The notes under the pieces: generated by a model
Database searches by the model: none
What the model was told of the DNA's origin: nothing
Seen by the model: the letters and a program-made list of their open reading frames with translations, nothing else
In this document: piece after piece, positions 57,231 through 64,000 of the stretch
How positions within the stretch are numbered: position 1 is the stretch's first letter
How the letters are laid out: each line of letters starts with the position of its first letter
Translations under genes and position numbers: made by a program
NCBI GenBank assembly: GCA_036435485.1
Contig: CM071600.1
Coordinates: 57,533,546-57,597,545, forward strand
Direction of reading: 5' to 3'
DNA from: Saposhnikovia divaricata
Taxonomy: Eukaryota > Streptophyta > Magnoliopsida > Apiales > Apiaceae
DNA: 64,000 nucleotides

Positions 57231-58544
57231 CTGGAAATGGATTTCAATATATGAGTTTGGCTAAAATTTGTAAAATGTTTAATATGACAAGTTTCCATAT
57301 AAAAGTTCACTCTTAGAATATTGATATAGGATTAATCTGAATCTACCAAGACATTCTAACTGTGACATCAAAACTTATATAGAAAAATAAGTGTCCAATA
57401 CAATTAAAATACTTAAACAACTACAATGGACTAGCACATAAACGATTGGTATCTTCTTAATCAATAATCACATTAAAGTAATACTGCACTAGGATGTGCC
57501 TCAACAACAAGGTCAACATTGCTCGCTTTGAGACAGAGTGCTCCATTTGAATATCTGAATTTAATCAAGTGTAAATTGAATATGGTCTAAACACTATTTA
57601 AATTCTATAAATGTAGCACACAGTGAAATGGTAGAACCTTAACATAAACTCTGAGGACAGTCATTTTATCAAATTCGCATCGTACCAAGATGAATTTGAA
57701 ATTTCCAACCTATTTTGGTCCATATCACCGTAGTAAAACAAACAAGAAACATCTAGTAAAAATTTGGATTCATTGTGATTCAGATAATATCCAAACTAAA
57801 ATGAATCGCTGTAGGACTATTTTAAAGCATTCCAATCGGTATATTACTTCACAAACTGCCTCAAATATAGCTCAACGTGCCTAGAACTGCTACTATATCC
57901 AGTAACAAAGCGTTTCATTTTGATGTTTAAAACTAAGATTTTACATTATCGTGTGCTATATATATTAAATGAAATAAACATTTTCCGAAACAATACATCA
58001 TAACTTGCTACATAGGTTGATAAATTCGGTCACCAAAGTTTTCTATTTAAGACTCCACTCATCCTTACAGAAACATAACATGTCGTTATAGAAAAACAAA
58101 CTAGCTAATCCAATTAAGGCATCCAGATCCATATTAAAATCACAATAATGATAACAAACACAACATAACAATTATAGAAAAATATTCAGCCACCGGAAAA
58201 TCCAAGTACAGCTAAATACGATAATTCAAATCGAATCAATCAAACCAAAACCGCATCGCAACAATCGCATATGAAATTCCGCCACCGTAAAATTCTATAA
58301 TCAAACATCACAAACCCTAGGGTAAATGTTTCATCAATCACAAAAGATAATAACAAATCACAATATTTTAATCAACAAACAACAATCAAAACAACGAAAC
58401 GATTTAATTACAGCTAAATAAAATGATGAAATCGTGCATATAAACAAACATAAGTAATCGAATCAAAACCGCATTTAAAAAAATATATATATATAAGAAA
58501 AATGTAAATGATGACGTATGAAAGGGGGAGAGATCGAAACTGAC
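57231..58544 (-). other. 5' UTR intron of the CID5/6-like gene
   Basis: The acceptor TTTCCAG lies just before 57230 (minus), 23 bases upstream of the ATG. The probable donor CAT|GTCAG is at 58544-58543. The inside is AT-rich with no coding block. Exact donor inferred. Confidence 0.55.
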
Positions 58545-58620
58545 ATGGGGATGAAGAAAGATAGGATGAGCTCCAAAACCCTAGATTTCAAGGAAGAAGC
58601 TCCTCTCCTCCTCCTCTTCT
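58545..58620 (-). promoter_or_regulatory. First (non-coding) exon and start region of the CID5/6-like gene
   Basis: On the minus strand a purine-rich GAGAAGAGGAGGAGGAG, then TCTAGGGTTTTGGAG, typical of a plant 5' leader. No strong TATA box upstream. The end at 58620 is a guess. Confidence 0.4.
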
Positions 58621-58629
58621 CAATTTACA

Positions 58630-59017
58630 AACTAAATTTATCAATTGTGTCCTGTTAAGTTTTTTGTTCGATTTTGTATTTTCGTTCATTCCGAAATTTG
58701 TTATAATATATATTTATAAATAAATTTTAAAATTTGATAAATTAAATTCATTTTGAAAAATAATTTAAGAGCTCAAAATCTAAACTTTTAATGGTATCGT
58801 ACTTTGAATTAAAATTGGTAAATTAAATTTATATTGCACGAGATATTAAGTATGAATGTATGATAAAGAATATAAGAGCTAAAATCTTCATTTACAAAGG
58901 AATTTGAAATAAATTTTGATAAAAAACATTTCTATTGCACATCTTAAATAAATGATAAAAAACAAAAATGCCCACCTTTTAATTCCAGCTGCCCAAAATA
59001 TCCACGAATGAAAGTGT
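58630..59017. other. AT-rich spacer before the LTR array
   Basis: Nothing recognised. The base before the first LTR is T (AGTGT|TGATAAG). Confidence 0.4.
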
Positions 59018-60278
59018 TGATAAGTGGATTTTATATCCACTGGGAATGCCTCCGTTTGGCTTAAATTGATTGTTTTGGACTCAAGTTGTTGTAGTTTTGA
59101 TGTGTTTTACTGAGTTGTGCAGATTTACGAGAATGTTGATTAAAGTTGATGCTTTTATCGTTCTTGGAGAATTAATTAATTAAAATTCGGATTTTTGAGA
59201 AGGGCTGCGCAGCTTATACTGTTTGGGCCATATCGGGAGTTCTAGAAGTCCGTTTTCAGCCCATTTACAGTCCACGCGAAGCTTGAGAGATTTTCTACAA
59301 TATGGGATAGGTTTCACACGACCAGGCCGCGTGTGGTGGGCCCAGGAAGCACGACCAGCAGATAGATGGAAGCAGAAAATTTACTGTTTTGCCCTTTTCT
59401 AGTTCTAATTGTATTTTGGGCAATTTTTAATACCTGAATTGAATTCTAATTGTAATAGAAGGTAATATCTTGCTGGGCAAGATTTGTAGAGCCTATTTAA
59501 ACACATCTTACCATTGTAAATCATAACAATTCATAGCTTGTAATCGTATCAAGGTACTTTCGATCTTCAATTCTTTCTTCAATATTATGTTTTCATTCAT
59601 TATCATTATTATTATGTTTTCTTTATTAAATATGCGTAACTAATTCTCTAATCTGAGGATTGGGTAGTATTCCTTGGTATTCATGCATGCTTGATTATGT
59701 GATTTTCTGCCTGGCTGATTTGTTAATGAGATCTTAACACAATTAGGGGAGTCATGAACCTTTGATTGTATTCTAGGGGTTGTAATAAGCTTGGGAGAGA
59801 AGTTGCAATCTTAGTACATGATTTAACAGACATAATTTGAATATTAGATCGGGAGATTAATAGGAGAATTGTGAGACATATAATTCTTGGTATCTAATAG
59901 TTTATAGATATACTTTGATTGTATCACGGGAGTGTCAATTAAGGTGTAGCTGTAAGCACTATATTGTAGCCTGGGAGGGTGCAGTATAACTTTAGAAGAA
60001 TTGTTTTCAGCAAGGTAGGAACACAGATATCACATTAATATTGAGCATGTATTGAGACCAGGTGAAGAACCCCAGTTCTTAGATTGTTTTCCCATATATT
60101 TGAATCTCAGTTTAAAATCAATTCTTAGTGCTTATAATTAGTTCTTGGTTAATTTAGTTAATACACAGACCCAAAAATTCTTCTTACACACTTCTAGACG
60201 TAAAGAGATAAGAAACCTGAACTTTGATATTACATTCAGTCCTTCCCTGCGAACGAACACACAAAAATACTACTAACA
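59018..60278 (+). repeat. LTR, first copy
   Basis: 1261 bp from TGATAAGTGG to TACTAACA. Nearly identical to 62602-63857; by eye only a handful of single-base differences plus ATAAG missing at the start of the second copy. Confidence 0.9.
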
Positions 60279-60281
60279 AAT

Positions 60282-60299
60282 TGGCGCCGCTGCCGGGGA
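60282..60299 (+). promoter_or_regulatory. Primer-binding site
   Basis: TGGCGCCGCTGCCGGGGA, three bases after the LTR, of the TGGCGCCG class used by Athila/Tat elements. Repeated at 63861-63878. Confidence 0.85.
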
Positions 60300-60454
60300 A
60301 GGCAGTGATGTGGGTTTGAGTTAATTGTTTCTTGTAGTTTGGATTTTATCTTTGTATATATTTTTCTTTTCTTTCTTTTTGTATTTCTTTCCTTGGTGTG
60401 TCTACAGGTTCTTTGAGGTAGACAACTTAAACAGGTTTTGAGGAGAGAGACTAG

Positions 60455-61410
60455 ATGGAGTACAACTTTGGTTGGAACAATGCTCAGAATTTCTACAACA
60501 GTCAAGAACGATATCAAGATTTCAATCCTTACCCACAATTCAATTCCTATGAGGATCGTAATGCATATCAGGTGAATTCGTTCTATTCTGAGAACTCATT
60601 TTATGCTCCATATGCCCCTAGCAATGATTATTCATATTCGTTTGAAAATCAATATCATGATGATGTTTATCCATATATGTGTAATGATGTTGATACGAGT
60701 TTAACTCAGTCTAATCCTTCTTTACTTGCTGATTGGGAGATTGCGCTCAATAAAATGATTCAAGGAACTCAGTCTAATCTTCCCTTACTTTCTTTGGGAG
60801 TTTTTGATGAACCAACTTTAGAGATTGCTAGTGACAATGATATTCCATGTGATTCAATAGCTTGGTACGAGGAGAATGCTAAACTAAATAATCTATTTTT
60901 TGGGAAGTTCAAGCAGTGTGGCATGACGGTTGTTATCGAACTCCTCCTTGTGTCAATTTTCCTCTATGCCATGATTCTTGTTTAGCAATTGATGATAATG
61001 TTGTGTCTGATGAGTCTACTGGTGTAGTTGATAATTGTCCCATGCACATTAATGATAATTTGGATGCAATTGAAATTCTACCAGTTCTAGAAAATTTTGA
61101 GCTTAATACATTGGTAGATGAGATTAAAATTGATGAGTGTCCAATTATAAAAGAGAAGGAAGTTAAGATTGAGGAAGTTGAAAATCTTGTTGTAGAGTAT
61201 AAGGATCCGATTTGGGAGGAGTATATGAGTCGTACTTATAGTGATTATTCTGACGACTTTTCTAGCTATTTTGATGTTTCCAAGTCTCTTGAGCATGATA
61301 GGTTCTTGAAAGTTTTCGTACCTTTCAATGAATCTAAGGTTTATTTGCACAATATGCTTATATTAGAAATTCGTAGATATGTGCATCTGTTTGCTTTTTC
61401 TCCTCATTGA
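60455..61410 (+). pseudogene. Unknown ORF of the LTR element, one frameshift
   Basis: Starts MEYNFGWNNAQNFYNS. The first part is rich in Asn, Tyr, Phe and Ser (many NSFY/YAPYAP-like runs). Near 60915 the frame must shift by one to continue, after which an acidic segment (KIDECPIIKEKEVKIEEVEN) follows, ending LFAFSPH at 61410. About 318 codons in all. No zinc knuckle, protease or polymerase motif. I do not recognise it. It occupies the position where gag would be. Confidence 0.55.
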
Positions 61411-62601
61411 GGGATTAGTAATTGTTGTTGTATTATTTGTTCATGTAGGATTTCATGCTTTGCATATTAGTGATAGTTCATGCATGTATGTTCGTGTTAT
61501 TTACGTTTGTTTCATATAGGACATTCTGTTTTTATTCTGTATACCATGTGAGTTCATTCTAGTTGCATTTTCATGGCATGCATATTTCATGATTCCTTAG
61601 AACGAGCTAATTCTGATTGGTAGGTAGGTGTCTAATTGAGTGTGGTAATGATGAATAGAGGGTTGATTTATAGTTTCTATGAAATTGACTTGCATGTTAC
61701 GGGAACAAAATTAATTACACAGTCTCATTGGGTGCTTTTTGGGCTAGGTTAAGGTCATGCTTGTTTGGATGTTTTGAGATTTAATCACCTGATTATATTT
61801 AGAATTTTCGTTATTCTCTTGATAGCGTAGGAGCACTAAAGTCTAAGTTTGGGGGAAACAGGGATTTCATGCTTAATTGTAAATAATTGTGAATAATGGC
61901 TAGGTGTCAAATGGCTAGTAGCCGGCTCATATTTATATGAGTAGTCTAGGGTTGGAAATGAGAAAGGCTCATTCCAAATCGCAGGAAAAAAAAAAAGAAA
62001 AAAGAAAAAAGAAAAAAGAAAAAAAAAATAAAAAACAAAAAGTCAATAAATTGTTTATATGCAAAATTAACTAGGGTGAGCTCTTTAATACTCGAGTAAT
62101 TAAGTCTGAGGGGACTTAGTCCTAGTGACCTAAGGCTTTTATAGTCTGGGATCCACCGACCTAACACTCGCTACATGAGTATTATTGTATAAGCCTTTTG
62201 GGGTCTCATCCATTGCACGGTTAAATAAGCATGATTGTATATATGTGTTGTAGTAGTTAGTAATAAAGCATGAATTTCTGTCTACCTTGGATAAGGATGG
62301 AGGTGTTTCTAGGTTATGAAGTGTCTACAGTCTATTCTATTTATAAACCTGTGATTGTCTTGGCGAAGGATTTGTATGATTTTTGACCTAGTTTTGGGAG
62401 TATTTCTGATGAGCATTGCACACACGCACGTTTCTGTCATGTATTGTTAGTATACGGGGACTTAGTCGAGCTCTATTTGGATTTAGTTGCATTCTTTGAG
62501 ATGTTTGCTTGTTAATTGGTTTTGGTTAGTTTGAAGGGGATCGTTGCATATTTCATGTTAGTTGCATTCATACATTGCATTGCATTAGGTTAAATGGATT
62601 T
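61411..62601 (+). other. Non-coding 3' part of the element
   Basis: Contains CTAAGTTTGGGGGAAAC at 61841-61857, a purine-tract-like site, yet about 750 bp from the LTR. It also has an (A5-6G) microsatellite at 61983-62040. No clear purine tract directly before 62602. Confidence 0.5.
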
Positions 62602-63857
62602 TGTGGATTTTATATCCACTGGGAATGCCTCCGTTTGGCTTAAATTGATTGTTTTGGACTCAAGTTGTTGTAGTTTTGATGTGTTTTGCTGAGTTGTGCA
62701 GATTTACGAGAATGTTGATTAAAGTTGATGCTTTTATCGTTCTTGGAGAATTAATTAATTAAAATTCGGATTTTTGAGAAGGGCTGCGCAGCTTATACTG
62801 TTTGGGCCATATCTGGAGTTCTAGAAGTCCGTTTTCAGCCCATTTACAGTCCACGCGAAGCTTGAGAGATTTTCTACAATATGGGATAGGTTTCACACGA
62901 CCAGGCCGCGTGTGGTGGGCCCAGGAAGCACGACCAGCAGATAGATGGAAGCAGAAAAATTACTGTTTTGCCCTTTTCTAGTTCTAATTGTATTTTGGGC
63001 AATTTTTAATACCTGAATTGAATTCTAATTGTAATAGAAGGTAATATCTTGCTGGGCAAGATTTGTAGAGCCTATTTAAACACATCTTACCATTGTAAAT
63101 CATAACAATTCATAGCTTGTAATCGTATCAAGGTACTTTCGATCTTCAATTCTTTCTTCAATATTATGTTTTCATTCATTATCATTATTATTATGTTTTC
63201 TTTATTAAATATGCGTAACTAATTCTCTAATCTGAGGATTGGGTAGTATTCCTTGGTATTCATGCATGCTTGATTATGTGATTTTCTGCCTGGCTGATTT
63301 GTTAATGAGATCTTAACACAATTAGGGGAGTCATGAACCTTTGATTGTATTCTAGGGGTTGTAATAAGCTTGGGAGAGAAGTTGCAATCTTAGTACATGA
63401 TTTAACAGACATAATTTGAATATTAGATCGGGAGATTAATAGGAGAATTGTGAGACATATAATTCTTGGTATCTAATAGTTTATAGATATACTTTGATTG
63501 TATCACGGGAGTGTCAATTAAGGTGTAGCTGTAAGCACTATATTGTAGCCTGGGAGGGTGCAGTATAACTTTAGAAGAATTGTTTTCAGCAAGGTAGGAA
63601 CACAGATATCACATTAATATTGAGCATGTATTGAGACCAGGTGAAGAACCCCAGTTCTTAGATTGTTTTCCCATATATTTGAATCTCAGTTTAAAATCAA
63701 TTCTTAGTGCTTATAATTAGTTCTTGGTTAATTTAGTTAATACACAGACCCAAAAATTCTTCTTACACACTTCTAGACGTAAAGAGATAAGAAACCTGAA
63801 CTTTGATATTACATTCAGTCCTTCCCTGCGAACGAACACACAAAAATACTACTAACA
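62602..63857 (+). repeat. LTR, second copy
   Basis: 1256 bp, followed by the same primer site and leader as the first copy rather than by host sequence. Confidence 0.9.
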
Positions 63858-64000
63858 AATTGGCGCCGCTGCCGGGGAAGGCAGTGATGTGGGTTTGAGT
63901 TAATTGTTTCTTGTAGTTTGGATTTTATCTTTGTATATATTTTTCTTTTCTTTCTTTTTGTATTTCTTTCCTTGGTGTGTCTACAGGTTCTTTGAGGTAG

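Larger units (their letters stand above)
59018..64000 (+). mobile_element. Tandem LTR retrotransposon array, no recognisable gag-pol
   Basis: Order: LTR (59018-60278), 2.3-kb internal region, LTR (62602-63857), then the start of a second internal region that repeats 60279 onward up to the window edge. The repeated part includes the primer site and leader, so this is LTR-internal-LTR-internal, not a single element. The internal region encodes one unknown ORF and lacks RT, integrase and protease motifs. The PBS type points to the Athila/Tat side of Ty3/Gypsy. Confidence 0.88.

Noticed and set aside
60236..60538. 100-codon minus-strand ORF
   Set aside because: Crosses the LTR/internal junction; a chance frame repeated in the second copy.
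61946..62167. Phe-rich minus-strand ORF
   Set aside because: Product of the A-rich microsatellite at 61983-62040.
1..64000. CRISPR array, prokaryotic operon or defence system
   Set aside because: The tandem repeats found (67, 81, 36 and 28 bp) lack unique equal-length spacers, and all genes are plant nuclear type.

Overview
The window is nuclear DNA of a flowering plant, most likely a eudicot. It shows GT-AG introns, plant-only gene families, AT-rich intergenic DNA and many nested plant transposable elements. Some features would suit an asterid, but nothing here fixes the genus. All calls come from reading the sequence; no database search was run.

Four host genes look intact. (1) Minus strand, 572-2933: the first six coding exons of a UbiA aromatic prenyltransferase (VTE2/HGGT-like); the 3' end lies off the left edge. 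(2) Plus strand, 33387-44679: an 18-exon LEUNIG corepressor gene predicting 895 residues. (3) Plus strand, 51434-54136: a six-exon gene for the 2Fe-2S NDH subunit PNSB3. (4) Minus strand, 55270-57207 plus a 5' UTR exon near 58.6 kb: a CID5/CID6-like PAM2-CUE protein. Genes 3 and 4 are convergent.

The rest is mostly mobile DNA and its casualties. From the left: a hairpin-rich foldback element (about 3.2-4.45 kb); a Helitron (4988-6783); a tRNA-derived SINE with a 13-bp target duplication (6846-7116); nested MITEs (7380-8045); a BAHD acyltransferase pseudogene (8327-13381) split by a MITE and by a gag-protease-only Copia element; a Mutator-type MITE; and a fragment of an aldo-keto reductase gene. 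A 13.9-kb Tat-lineage Gypsy element lies on the minus strand (15000-28927). It carries a 67-bp tandem array and a spliced antisense gene, and a 3.5-kb solo LTR splits its pol. Stowaway, hAT and Mutator-like MITEs follow before the LEUNIG gene.

Downstream of LEUNIG lies a 4.6-kb Helitron (45019-49647, minus) carrying exon fragments of glutamate synthase, a DUF616 glycosyltransferase and perhaps IRE1, all in the element's own orientation. It sits at the junction of a tandem duplication of sequence 3' of LEUNIG. An 789-bp hAT MITE lies about 0.2 kb upstream of PNSB3. The right end (59018 onward) is a head-to-tail array of a young LTR retrotransposon that lacks recognisable gag-pol and runs off the window.

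The host genes are unrelated in function: tocochromanol or prenylated-phenolic metabolism, floral transcriptional repression, photosynthetic NDH, and poly(A)-binding-protein interaction. There is no sign of a gene cluster or of a defence or CRISPR-like system. The main interest is in the transposon biology.
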